Positions 21,367 through 29,845 of a DNA stretch of 55,089 bases are shown one piece after another. This DNA comes from a virus. The notes below the pieces were generated by a model. That model was not told the DNA's origin. It saw only the letters and a program-made list of their open reading frames with translations, and searched no databases. The position numbers and the translations under genes were made by a program. Position 1 is the first letter of the stretch; each line of letters starts with the position of its first letter. The stretch lies in the IMG/VR virus record IMGVR_UViG_3300028388_002422, positions 1-55,089 of that record; one strand, written 5' to 3'.

Positions 21367-23084
21367 TCTTTGAACCTTTCTTTTACCAGGAAGAAGCCGT
21401 AAAAGCATTCTTCCGCTTTATTGGTAATAAACCGAATAAAGGAAAGAATCCACTTATTGTCGCACCGACAGGTTCAGGCAAGAGTCACATATTAGCTTTA
21501 ATTTGTGCTCGCATTATTGAAAAGTGGCCACATACTAATATAGTTATCCTTTCGCATACGCGAGATATACTAGTTCAAGACTACGAAAAACTCGTAGCGT
21601 ATCTTAGCGATGAGTCGTTGGTCGGTTTGTACAGTGCCGGCTTAAAACAACGAGATAAGCGCCAAATAACAGTAGCAGGAATACAATCTGTATACAAGAT
21701 GAAGTCATTATTCTCTGACACTAATCTTGTAATTGTTGATGAAGCGCATATGATTCCTCCAACTGGAGAAGGTCGCTATCGCACATTTCTTGCTAATAAC
21801 TCGCCGCAGTTTGTTTTAGGTTTAACTGCGACGCCCTATCGTTTAGGTACAGGTATGCTCACAGATGAAGGGCATATATTTGATCGTATCATTTATGATA
21901 TAGATATACGTAAATTAATTGATGAAGGTTTTTTGTCTAAATTAAAGTCGAAGCAACCTGACGCACGCATGGATACAAAAGGTATAAAGGTTGTTGCTGG
22001 TGATTATTCAGCTAAATCTCTGGCAGAAAAATTTGACAGAACTAATATTTCTGATCGCATCTGCGAAGAATTGTCTTACTATAAAGATAAGCGTAAACAT
22101 TGGCTAGTATTTGCAATTGATATTGATCACGCCGAGCATATAGCAGATAAATTAAATGAGTACGGTATTACAGCAGTTAGCGTACATAGTCGTCAAGATA
22201 ATTCTATTAATACTTCATTACTTCGCCTATATAAGGCAGGTCAAATCCAAGCTCTGGTAAATGTTGAAAAATACACAACTGGTTTTGATTTTCCTGGCAT
22301 TGATTTAATTGCAATGTTACGACCAACTAAATCACCTGTTTTACATGTACAAACTATAGGACGTGGGTTACGTGTTAATTATAATACTTCTGCTGTTGAC
22401 AATTTTGATATACACAATCGTAAGCATCGTATGTTGGCTATCGAACAATCAGATAAGCGCGATTGTCTAATCCTTGATTTCGCCGGAAATATCGAACGGC
22501 TTGGACCAATCGACAAAGTCGAAATTATTAAAAGAAAAGGCAAAGGTGGTGGAACTGCGCCCACAAAAACATGTCCAGACTGTTCAGAAATAGTTCCATT
22601 ACATATAATGGCCTGCCCTGATTGTGGGTATGAATGGCCAAAGATTGAAAAACTTGAATTACAAGCAACAAGTGCGTCAGTATTAAGTGAACCAAAAGCG
22701 CCAAAAACATATAATGTAAAACATGTTTACTATATAAAGCATAATAAAATTGGTGCAAGGCCCACGCTTAAAGTAACTTACGCTTGTGGTATAATGGATT
22801 CATTTAATGAATGGATTCATTTTGAAAATCCAAGACTGCGGAGTCATGCTCACCACTGGTGGAAATTCCGTGCTGGTACAGCTGCGCCGTCTACAGTAGA
22901 CGAGGCGTTAGAAAGAATTAACGAATTATCAACACCTGCCCAAGTAGAGGTAGATTTTAATGAGCGATGGCCAAAGATCAAGCGATACCACTTTAGGTAC
23001 GATAAACGGCTTGAAAACGTTAGACGCAGTCTTTCGTCGCCAAGCGGAATACCAAAGGGTGAAGAAGTATCCAATGGGACATGA
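21363..23084 (+). CDS. SF2 DNA helicase with zinc ribbon
   Basis: 573 residues; ATG overlaps the nuclease stop. Walker A APTGSGKS (34-41), DEAH box (about 128-131), LTATPYR (about 150-156), and a second RecA-like domain ending in IGRGLRVN (about 335-342). After that CPDCSE...CPDCGYEW (about 403-423) is a four-Cys zinc ribbon, followed by a 150-residue unique C-terminal domain. Layout fits phage Res/DEAD-type replication helicases. Its last 125 bases are overlapped in another frame by the NTP-pyrophosphohydrolase gene. Confidence 0.85.
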   Translation: MIFEPFFYQEEAVKAFFRFIGNKPNKGKNPLIVAPTGSGKSHILALICARIIEKWPHTNIVILSHTRDILVQDYEKLVAYLSDESLVGLYSAGLKQRDKRQITVAGIQSVYKMKSLFSDTNLVIVDEAHMIPPTGEGRYRTFLANNSPQFVLGLTATPYRLGTGMLTDEGHIFDRIIYDIDIRKLIDEGFLSKLKSKQPDARMDTKGIKVVAGDYSAKSLAEKFDRTNISDRICEELSYYKDKRKHWLVFAIDIDHAEHIADKLNEYGITAVSVHSRQDNSINTSLLRLYKAGQIQALVNVEKYTTGFDFPGIDLIAMLRPTKSPVLHVQTIGRGLRVNYNTSAVDNFDIHNRKHRMLAIEQSDKRDCLILDFAGNIERLGPIDKVEIIKRKGKGGGTAPTKTCPDCSEIVPLHIMACPDCGYEWPKIEKLELQATSASVLSEPKAPKTYNVKHVYYIKHNKIGARPTLKVTYACGIMDSFNEWIHFENPRLRSHAHHWWKFRAGTAAPSTVDEALERINELSTPAQVEVDFNERWPKIKRYHFRYDKRLENVRRSLSSPSGIPKGEEVSNGT

Positions 23085-23331
23085 TGCAGGCGAAGCAATT
23101 CGTAATAATTGTCTTGCTTTAATTGTAGAAGCAACAGAGGTGCTAAATGAAACACACTGGAAGCCGTGGAAGAAATATGACAACCCACCTAATCTTGATT
23201 TATTGCAAGAAGAAATCGCCGATTGTTTGGCCTTCATTTTTAATTTAGCATTTGAAGCGGGATTAGACGCGCAAGATTTAGCAAAAATATTGTATGATAA
23301 GCAAGATAAGAATATGGAGAGATTTCCATGA
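22960..23331 (+). CDS. All-alpha NTP pyrophosphohydrolase (dUTPase_2 / MazG-like)
   Basis: 123 residues. ALIVEATEVLNETHWKPWKK gives the ExxE metal site and EEIADCLAFIFNLA the ExxD half, typical of dimeric dUTPases; T4 dCTPase belongs to this fold. It would hydrolyse dUTP and/or dCTP to the monophosphate. With the TS homologue that is predicted to act on dCMP (24629), dCTP removal is a real possibility. GAGG precedes ATG 22960 well, so the 125-base overlap with the helicase seems genuine. Confidence 0.75.
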   Translation: MSDGQRSSDTTLGTINGLKTLDAVFRRQAEYQRVKKYPMGHDAGEAIRNNCLALIVEATEVLNETHWKPWKKYDNPPNLDLLQEEIADCLAFIFNLAFEAGLDAQDLAKILYDKQDKNMERFP

Positions 23332-23822
23332 GCGGATGTAAAAATGATTCAGACAAACCAATTGCTGGCACGGTACTGCAGGATTTTGGTAATGCGCTTA
23401 CAGCCGTATCAGTTGTTGGCACATTTGGTGCAAAAAAATATGCAAAAAGTAATTGGCTTAAAGTAGAAAGTGGCATCGAACGTTATACCGATGCAATGGC
23501 TCGTCATTTTTTAATTGAAGCTTATCAAACATACGACCCAGAATCAAATATTATTCATGCAGCGCACACGGCATGGAACGCTCTTGCACGTCTTGAATTG
23601 ATGCTGCGAGCCGGTGATAACATAATGGATATGGGTGACAAATATTATGAGCAAGCCAAAAACGACTTCCTCCAGGGTGTTGGACGACGAGAAGGAACAA
23701 ATACTCGCGGACAAGTTCCTTCGACAGTGCATCACTCACATCAGCCAGGCGTCAGAGACCCAGAAGAAGATTTTGATGAGGACATTATTATCACGACCTC
23801 CGGAAGCCCAACAAACACTTGA
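23328..23822 (+). CDS. DUF5664 protein (dATP/dGTP diphosphohydrolase-like)
   Basis: 164 residues, ATGA overlap with the previous gene. DUF5664 signature: SDKPIAGTVLQDFGNALTAVS, FGAKKYAKSNW, RYTDAMARHFLIEA, and HAAHTAWNALARLEL. Members are annotated as dATP/dGTP diphosphohydrolases of phages, so it probably shapes the dNTP pool. The last 50 residues are Gly/Asp-rich and overlap another frame (23647) by about 176 bases, so they may be less constrained. Confidence 0.72.
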   Translation: MSGCKNDSDKPIAGTVLQDFGNALTAVSVVGTFGAKKYAKSNWLKVESGIERYTDAMARHFLIEAYQTYDPESNIIHAAHTAWNALARLELMLRAGDNIMDMGDKYYEQAKNDFLQGVGRREGTNTRGQVPSTVHHSHQPGVRDPEEDFDEDIIITTSGSPTNT

Positions 23823-23943
23823 GGCAGCTTATTCTATTTGGAATGGTTTAAATCAAGCTGAGATAATGAAATTGCTTGGAATAGTTCAGAAGCAATTTGA
23901 TCAAGAAACATGGGAGTTTATATCTAGATGGCGAACGAAATAG
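23647..23943 (+). CDS. Helical hypothetical protein overlapping the DUF5664 gene
   Basis: About 98 residues if begun at ATG 23647. The part outside the overlap (QQTLEAAYSIWNGLNQAEI, LGIVQKQFDQETWEFISRW) looks like a genuine helical protein. It overlaps DUF5664 by about 176 bases in another frame. No strong ribosome site is seen at that start; a later ATG (about 23773) would shorten the overlap. Function unknown. Confidence 0.5.
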   Translation: MSKPKTTSSRVLDDEKEQILADKFLRQCITHISQASETQKKILMRTLLSRPPEAQQTLEAAYSIWNGLNQAEIMKLLGIVQKQFDQETWEFISRWRTK

Positions 23944-24632
23944 CTGAAATTGATAACCTTGTAACATCAGAAGATAGTTATGAAGAAATAAAACGAGTTG
24001 GTATTTTATATCAGAAAAAGACTGTTGAATCTATTCTTGCCTTTGCTCGTGTTGTATTTACATTGAAACAAAAATGTGATAAAGATGAAGACAAAGATTT
24101 TAGCCAAGCGGCAAACGAATTCTTTGGCCTCTCTCAATCCGGCGCAAGTCAGTTTGCAAAGACGGGACAGAATGCAGAAAAACTTGTTGCATATGCCCAA
24201 AGTTTACCGCCAAGCTCACGTACATTATATGAGCTCACGCAGCTATCCTTAACTGATCTTGATAAGCACATTAATACAGGTGATATCAATCCTAATAGTA
24301 CAGTCAATGATATCAAAGCGATCAAAGACACAATTAAAGACACAAAGAAAGCAAAAAAAGGAAAATCTGATGATGTCAATCCTTTCAACGTGGAAGCTGA
24401 GGACGAAGATGGAAATCCTATTGATGCAGAGTTGGTGGACGATGAGACAGGCGGAGAAGAAAATACTAAAGCACCAAAAAAATCAAAAGATAATAAAAAA
24501 ATGTCAATAGTGGAAGCACTTGCTATTTTTGATATTGACATGAATATGTTATATATGGAGCATCTGCAAAAAGGTAAGGATAAAGAAGTACTAGATAAAG
24601 CTTTCTTCATTATTACAGGTGAAAAGCTGTGA
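23928..24632 (+). CDS. DUF3102-like helical protein
   Basis: 234 residues. N-terminal 110 residues (YQKKTVESILAFARVVFTL, FFGLSQSGASQFAKTGQNA, LPPSSRTLYELTQLS) follow the pattern of DUF3102 / KorB-like helical proteins that carry a helix-turn-helix-like segment. The middle is acidic and Lys-rich (DTKKAKKGKSDDV, EDEDGNPIDAELVDDE), the C-terminus helical. DNA binding is plausible; exact role unknown. Confidence 0.55.
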   Translation: MANEIAEIDNLVTSEDSYEEIKRVGILYQKKTVESILAFARVVFTLKQKCDKDEDKDFSQAANEFFGLSQSGASQFAKTGQNAEKLVAYAQSLPPSSRTLYELTQLSLTDLDKHINTGDINPNSTVNDIKAIKDTIKDTKKAKKGKSDDVNPFNVEAEDEDGNPIDAELVDDETGGEENTKAPKKSKDNKKMSIVEALAIFDIDMNMLYMEHLQKGKDKEVLDKAFFIITGEKL

Positions 24633-25438
24633 TTAATTATCAAGCACTACTCACGGATGTATATCTGCGGGGGGAAGATCGGCCAAGTCGCACTGGGATT
24701 GGTACAAGGAGTTTGTTTGGAACTCGTCTTAGTTTTAATCTTGAAGAAGGTTTTCCAGCTGTAACAATTAAAAAATTATATTTTAAATCCGTAGCAGCGG
24801 AATTAGCAGGTTTCCTTGAAGGCACAGAAAGTGCTGCTCGCATGCGCGAATTGGGAACTAAGATTTGGGACGCAAATGCAAACGCAAAAACATGGCAAAA
24901 TAACCCTGCTTGTCGCGGGCCTGATGATATGGGTGTCGTTTATGGCAGTCTCTGGCGCAGCTTTCATGGTGTTGACCAGCTTGACAGATTGGTTAGAACA
25001 CTTATTGAAAATCCCTACGACAGAAGACAAATTGTTACTGCTTGGGACCCCAGTGAGTCTCGTCAGTGCTTACCTCCTTGTCATATATTCTGGCAAACCT
25101 ATCTTAGGGAAGGTCACCTTCTTGATCTCCAGTTCTATATGCGCTCTGTTGATCTATTCTTGGGCTTGCCGTTTGACATCGCATCCTATGCTTTGCTCAT
25201 GCACATAATTGCACAGCAAGTTGATTTGGGCGTTGGTCGGCTTACAATTATTATGGGTGATACTCATATTTATCACAGCCATTTTGAACAAGTAGAACTT
25301 GTTCTTTGGCGTAAACCGTATAAACTACCGCGGCTGGATCTGTGTGAAAGCGCTTCCATTGATAATTTCCATCCAGATATGGCACGTCTTGTGGACTATG
25401 AACATCATCCTGCGGTGGAGGCACCCATGGCCGTGTAA
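24629..25438 (+). CDS. Thymidylate-synthase homologue with Asp183: probable dCMP hydroxymethylase or methylase
   Basis: 269 residues, full TS fold: SRTGIGTRSLFG (20-31), VYGSLWRSF (104-112), catalytic Cys151 in QCLPPCH, RSVDLFLGLPFDIASYALL (172-190), GDTHIYHSHFEQ (210-221). In thymidylate synthases the residue in LPFNIAS is Asn (E. coli Asn177), which reads dUMP; T4 dCMP hydroxymethylase has Asp there. Here it is Asp183. Also the WFL motif (ELLWFL) is ELAGFL. So the substrate is probably dCMP, giving hydroxymethyl- or methyl-dCMP. A plain dUMP enzyme cannot be excluded. Four-base overlap upstream. Confidence 0.82.
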   Translation: MINYQALLTDVYLRGEDRPSRTGIGTRSLFGTRLSFNLEEGFPAVTIKKLYFKSVAAELAGFLEGTESAARMRELGTKIWDANANAKTWQNNPACRGPDDMGVVYGSLWRSFHGVDQLDRLVRTLIENPYDRRQIVTAWDPSESRQCLPPCHIFWQTYLREGHLLDLQFYMRSVDLFLGLPFDIASYALLMHIIAQQVDLGVGRLTIIMGDTHIYHSHFEQVELVLWRKPYKLPRLDLCESASIDNFHPDMARLVDYEHHPAVEAPMAV

Positions 25439-25690
25439 ATGTTCACTGAACTATTAAAAGCAAAACGTAAATGGTATGGCAAAGAAGGTAATTATCCTAC
25501 TGCTATTAAAATGACAAAAAGGGCTTATAAAGAACTAGATGAAGAGGCTAAAGTTTTAAAAATTGGCATTAATCAATCTTATACAGGATACAGTGTTAAC
25601 GGAATGCGTATTTTTATTGACGATAAACAAAAAGAATTGTTTATTTTTGGTTATCATTATAAAGATAAATTTGAGCTACAGGTGTTTTAA
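25439..25690 (+). CDS. Small basic hypothetical protein
   Basis: 83 residues, starting right after the TS-homologue stop. N-terminal basic helix (FTELLKAKRKWYGK), then strands (NQSYTGYSVNGMRIFID, KELFIFGYHYKDKFELQVF). No catalytic motif. One-base overlap with the next gene. Confidence 0.55.
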   Translation: MFTELLKAKRKWYGKEGNYPTAIKMTKRAYKELDEEAKVLKIGINQSYTGYSVNGMRIFIDDKQKELFIFGYHYKDKFELQVF

Positions 25691-25872
25691 TGAAATTCAA
25701 AGTAGGTGACAGAGTAGTTAAAGTAACAGGCGATTATTCAATAATTGGTACTATTATCGCGGCGTTTAAAACATTATGTGGTAACGAACGTTACGTACTA
25801 GAAGCCGAAGTTCCGCCAGGTCTTTTACATATTTACGGACCAAATAATTTGGAACCTTACCGTGAGACCTAA
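25690..25872 (+). CDS. Small SH3/KOW-like phage protein
   Basis: 60 residues. MKFKVGDRVVKVTGDYSIIGTII, then RYVLEAEVPPGLLHIYGPNNLEPY, a small beta-barrel pattern found in many phage genomes as a conserved protein of unknown role. Overlaps the next gene by 11 bases. Confidence 0.6.
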   Translation: MKFKVGDRVVKVTGDYSIIGTIIAAFKTLCGNERYVLEAEVPPGLLHIYGPNNLEPYRET

Positions 25873-26317
25873 TATACATCAGTATTATATAGACATGGCG
25901 TTTATTGCTGCGTCTCGCGCCGGATGCCCTAAGCGTAAAGTCGGTGCAATAATAACTGATAAAAATAATCGTGTATTAAGCATAGGTTATAATTCGCCTC
26001 CACGGAATCTACCAACTTGTTTTGAAGTTCCTTGCGGCGCAGGAATAGACGACAATCCTTGTATCGCAGCACACGCAGAGATCGCAGCTTTAACTGCGTG
26101 CCGCTCAATACAAGAAGCACATAATATTTATATTACATGTAGTCCCTGTGTTGATTGCACTAAAGCTGTCATGACTACACCAATACAAAATTTATATTTT
26201 GCAGAGTTTCACAAAACGTGGAGCAGGTCTAAACTTATATGGACAGGCCATTGGGAGCTAACACCATATTATGAAATTCCTAACACAAATGAAGTCATGC
26301 GACGTCGTGACGGTTGA
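25862..26317 (+). CDS. dCMP deaminase
   Basis: 151 residues. Zinc site HAE (71-73) with CSPCVDC supplying Cys96 and Cys99; the N-terminal KRKVGAIITDKNNRVLSIGYNSPPR motif and an extra Cys-rich insert (TCFEVPCGAGIDDNPC) are as in deoxycytidylate deaminases. It would turn dCMP into dUMP for host dTMP synthesis. Its nearness to the TS homologue makes a nucleotide module, and the two enzymes would compete for dCMP if the homologue also uses dCMP, as in T4. Confidence 0.88.
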   Translation: MRPNIHQYYIDMAFIAASRAGCPKRKVGAIITDKNNRVLSIGYNSPPRNLPTCFEVPCGAGIDDNPCIAAHAEIAALTACRSIQEAHNIYITCSPCVDCTKAVMTTPIQNLYFAEFHKTWSRSKLIWTGHWELTPYYEIPNTNEVMRRRDG

Positions 26318-27122
26318 TGATGGCACAATACAAGCTATCAAAGGACCCATTGCTTATTTTGGCTATCACCCAGCATTTAAAAAGAAGCAATTTGCTGTTG
26401 ATGCCAAAATGTTTGTTGCCGCACTTAAGAAATTCAAAGGCGACTTCTTTGTCTCGCAGTCAGTCGATAGAGTGGTATTTGCCGATGACCAGCAGGAAGT
26501 TGATTTTGTTCACCAACCAGCGGAAATCTTGCTTGACCAGTCTCGTATCGATTGGTGTCATTTGCCTGGTTTTGCTAACGCCTGGAATATTGCACAGAAA
26601 TTTATTAGCGCCGACTTTCCCGGTGTTCGAGTTGAAGACTATAATTATTTAGAAGTTGTATCCGATGCGTCAATTGTAAGAATTGCAACCGAAACCAACG
26701 GTATAAACGGTATTTTTGCATCTGTTAAGCTACCTGCTGGGGTTAAATTTATATCACATTATAACAATAAATTATGGTTCAGTGTTACACCAACTGACAT
26801 AATTGTTGTTAATGCACTTGATGTTGTGTTCCCAACAACAAATCGTTATTTTAACGATTGGGAACAGTATACAATGGAGTCTATTCCATATATCCTGCGG
26901 GAACGATTTGTAGAAACCGATCAAACAGTTTTTTCAAATAACGAGGTGCAATTTGTACAAAAAGAAAAAGCAACAGCTGTCGTGGAAGGCGTCTCTGGTA
27001 CTGGCACTTATAGCGGCAAGTTGTTTCGTAATATTATTGAGCATGGCCAACGGTATGCTTTTTTAGATCAATTTGTTGCTTTTGAATCTGACTGTATTAA
27101 AGGTATAGTTGCCCGTGTTTAA
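26271..27122 (+). CDS. Possible sliding-clamp-like protein next to DNA polymerase
   Basis: 283 residues, overlapping dCMP deaminase by 47 bases. Segments resemble DnaN-type clamp domains: FAVDAKMFVAALKKFKGDFFVS (about 41-62), strands SIVRIATETNGINGIFASV (about 138-156), and an end FVAFESDCIKGIVARV like the terminal strand of clamps. It stands directly before the family A polymerase. The likeness is by eye and weak; it could be another replication accessory. Confidence 0.45.
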   Translation: MKFLTQMKSCDVVTVDDGTIQAIKGPIAYFGYHPAFKKKQFAVDAKMFVAALKKFKGDFFVSQSVDRVVFADDQQEVDFVHQPAEILLDQSRIDWCHLPGFANAWNIAQKFISADFPGVRVEDYNYLEVVSDASIVRIATETNGINGIFASVKLPAGVKFISHYNNKLWFSVTPTDIIVVNALDVVFPTTNRYFNDWEQYTMESIPYILRERFVETDQTVFSNNEVQFVQKEKATAVVEGVSGTGTYSGKLFRNIIEHGQRYAFLDQFVAFESDCIKGIVARV

Positions 27123-29136
27123 CATTAAACCATTTAAGGACATTAAACGTGGATCGAGAATTACTTTACCTCAATATAATAGATCGTGGAGGCCACCACG
27201 CGACTTCCCCAATCTTGATGCCGCGAGCACTCTGGCAATTGATACAGAAACGTGGGATCCAGAACTTATTGAAATCGGCCCAGGATGGGGTCGTAAAGTT
27301 GGACATATCGTTGGAGTCTCAATCGCTACAAATGATCACAGCTGGTACTTCCCGGTCCGACACACAATTGACAAAGAAGACAATCTCGAACCAGAAGCCG
27401 TCTTTAAATTTCTTAAAGATTACCTTGAAAGGGATACGACCAAAGTCGGAGCTAATTTAATTTATGACTGCGGGTGGTTCCTTACTGAAGGTATTCGTGT
27501 AGGCGGGCCAAAATACGATGTGCAATTTGCAGAGGCTATATTAGACGGTAACGCATATAGCTATGCGCTAGATAATATAGCTAAACACTATCTCGGTGAA
27601 GGTAAAGTATCAAATGACTTATATGAGTGGAGTGCTAGGGCATACGGTGGTAAACCCGACGGGACCCAACGGGCCAACATATATCGTTGTCCACCAGCAT
27701 TGGTCGGACCCTACGCAGAATCTGATGCCTATCTCCCTTTTCAAATCTTACGTCGGCAGTGGACCCAACTCGACCTTGCTAATTTGGTGGACGTCTTCAA
27801 ATTGGAATGTGAGCTCATTGATGTATTGGTTGACACCCGTTGGCGAGGAATGTGTATCTCAGAAGAACGCGCCGCTATCGCTGAACGAAACCTTGATAAG
27901 GTCATTAATAAGCAACAAAAAGAATTAAATGATATTGCCGGCTTTCGTGTTAATGTAAATGCTGGGCAAACTGATCTTGCTCAATTATATGATAAATTAG
28001 GAATAGAATACAATGTCACAGAAAAAGGAAACCCTTCCTTTACTCGAGACTGGCTCGAGCAACAAATTGATCCAGCTTCTCATCTCATTGTGGACATTAG
28101 GAAGAGCACTAAAGCGCGTGACACGTTTATTAAAAATGCAATCCTGGATAAACACACCAACGGAAGAGTTTACCCGTCATTCCATCCACTCAAGGGCGAA
28201 GGAGGTGGCGCGGTCACAGGTCGCTTTGCGGCGAGCAATCCGCCAGTACAACAGATACCTAGTCGTGACAAAGTCCTCGCCCCAATCATTCGTTCCTGCT
28301 TCGTACCAGAAGAAGGAATGGAATGGGTAAAAGCTGACTTTAGTTCAATTGAACTGCGTATGATGGCACATTATAGTGGCGATGCGCGGCTCATAAAACA
28401 ATATAATGATGATCCATTTACTGATTATCATGCTTATGTAGGTAAAATGCTAGGTGGTAAACTCCCTCGTATAGCTGTTAAAACAATGAACTTTTCATTG
28501 ATTTATGGTGGCGGGGTACGCACAATAAGTGTACAGATGGCGCGAATCTTTAGTAAAGAACAGCGTATCAAAATGATAAAGGAGCTCGGACACAAGCCAC
28601 TAACTAATACTGCTGAACAATTAGCTATTCTATTTATGAATATCTATTTTGAAAAATTCCCAATAGCTAAAGATTTGTTAGATGAATGTTCAGCTATTGC
28701 CACGGCTTCTGGCCAAATGCGTACAATACTTAATCGGCGGACAACATTCGATACGTGGGAGCCAGCAAGAGGTAAAGGAATACCGCTGCGTTTGGATTTG
28801 GCACAAGCTCGTTATGGACGGGCTATTCGTCGTGCTTATACGTATAAAGCATTAAATTATCGCTTACAAGGTTCTGCTGCTGACTTGATTAAGAAAGGCA
28901 TGGTGAACGCCTACAAAGCTGGTTTATTTAAATCGATACCTTTACATGGAACAGTTCATGATGAATTATGTCTTTCTTATCATCCCGATTTATTGCCTCA
29001 ATTACGTCAATTAATTGAGTGTATGGAAACAGCAATAGAATTTAATGTGCCCATTATTATGGAACCAGATAAAGGTCCAACATGGGCAGATGCAAAAGAA
29101 CCCATCGATATTGGAGAAAGAACATGGCTGAATTAA
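27109..29136 (+). CDS. polA: DNA polymerase I (family A) with 3'-5' exonuclease
   Basis: 675 residues. Exonuclease motifs: DTET (45-48), a middle Asp in NLIYDCGWF (about 118) and YAESDAYLPF (about 202-211). Polymerase motif A ADFSSIELRMM (about 404-414), motif B RIAVKTMNFSLIYGG (about 448-462), motif C HGTVHDELCLS (about 613-623). No 5'-3' exonuclease domain, as usual for phage replicases. Start is TTG 27109 or GTG 27115: AAAGG stands five bases before the TTG. Overlaps the clamp-like gene by 14 bases. Confidence 0.95.
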   Translation: MPVFNIKPFKDIKRGSRITLPQYNRSWRPPRDFPNLDAASTLAIDTETWDPELIEIGPGWGRKVGHIVGVSIATNDHSWYFPVRHTIDKEDNLEPEAVFKFLKDYLERDTTKVGANLIYDCGWFLTEGIRVGGPKYDVQFAEAILDGNAYSYALDNIAKHYLGEGKVSNDLYEWSARAYGGKPDGTQRANIYRCPPALVGPYAESDAYLPFQILRRQWTQLDLANLVDVFKLECELIDVLVDTRWRGMCISEERAAIAERNLDKVINKQQKELNDIAGFRVNVNAGQTDLAQLYDKLGIEYNVTEKGNPSFTRDWLEQQIDPASHLIVDIRKSTKARDTFIKNAILDKHTNGRVYPSFHPLKGEGGGAVTGRFAASNPPVQQIPSRDKVLAPIIRSCFVPEEGMEWVKADFSSIELRMMAHYSGDARLIKQYNDDPFTDYHAYVGKMLGGKLPRIAVKTMNFSLIYGGGVRTISVQMARIFSKEQRIKMIKELGHKPLTNTAEQLAILFMNIYFEKFPIAKDLLDECSAIATASGQMRTILNRRTTFDTWEPARGKGIPLRLDLAQARYGRAIRRAYTYKALNYRLQGSAADLIKKGMVNAYKAGLFKSIPLHGTVHDELCLSYHPDLLPQLRQLIECMETAIEFNVPIIMEPDKGPTWADAKEPIDIGERTWLN

Positions 29137-29345
29137 AAATGTATGCGGTAGCACACATTAATTTTATGAATAATGAATTACATATTGAATTTATAGAAGC
29201 TGAATCAGAATTCTATGCTATGACGCAGTGTAAATTTTTTCATGAATGTAGTGAGGAAGAGTTTGAAGATTTTGGCGAGGACGAAGAGCAACTAAAACAA
29301 TTTGCTTTTGATATGGATGGAATGGTAGCAGCAAAATTATGTTAG
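29124..29345 (+). CDS. Small acidic hypothetical protein
   Basis: 73 residues from ATG 29124, seven bases after GGAG; earlier ATGs lie within polA. Strand (KMYAVAHINFMNNELHIEFI) then helix and an acidic part (CSEEEFEDFGEDEEQLKQF). No known motif. Seven-base overlap with the resolvase gene. Confidence 0.55.
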   Translation: MAELKMYAVAHINFMNNELHIEFIEAESEFYAMTQCKFFHECSEEEFEDFGEDEEQLKQFAFDMDGMVAAKLC

Positions 29346-29845
29346 ACTATGTAATTGGTATTGACCCAGGGGCATCTGGTGCTTTAGCTTTATATTGCCC
29401 GCAAACAGCTGAAGTATTAGATCTACAAGACACACCAAATAGTGTAAGAATCTTAACAACAGGAAAAAGATCTACACGTATCGATGTTGGTGGTTTTATT
29501 AAAATTATCGATACATGGCAAGAAAAAGCGTTAAGAATGAATGCGCACTTACATGTACATATCGAGGATGTAGCCGCTTATGGAAAACAATCTGCTCCCG
29601 CTGCCTTTAATTTTGGATATTCTGCTGGGCTTGCTTACGGTATTTGTGCTGCGTATGGTATGGATATACTTCTTGTGCATCCTGCCACGTGGAAAAATCA
29701 ATTTGGTCTTAAAGCGTCCGAAAAAGATGAAGCCCGTATCTTGGCTTTAAAATTGTTTCCTTATTTAAACATGCATCTTAAAAGAAAAATGGATGTAGAC
29801 AGAGCTGATGCAGTACTTATTGCAGCATATAAGAGATCAATATAA
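29339..29845 (+). CDS. RuvC-like Holliday junction resolvase
   Basis: 168 residues. GIDPGASGAL (about 6-15) gives the first catalytic Asp, HIEDV (about 80-84) the Glu, and DVDRADAVLIAA (about 153-164) the last two Asp. Size and order match phage and bacterial RuvC-like resolvases, which cut branched DNA before packaging or in recombination. The text AAFNFGYSAGLAYGI...HPATWKNQFGL is typical of phage members. Confidence 0.85.
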   Translation: MLDYVIGIDPGASGALALYCPQTAEVLDLQDTPNSVRILTTGKRSTRIDVGGFIKIIDTWQEKALRMNAHLHVHIEDVAAYGKQSAPAAFNFGYSAGLAYGICAAYGMDILLVHPATWKNQFGLKASEKDEARILALKLFPYLNMHLKRKMDVDRADAVLIAAYKRSI

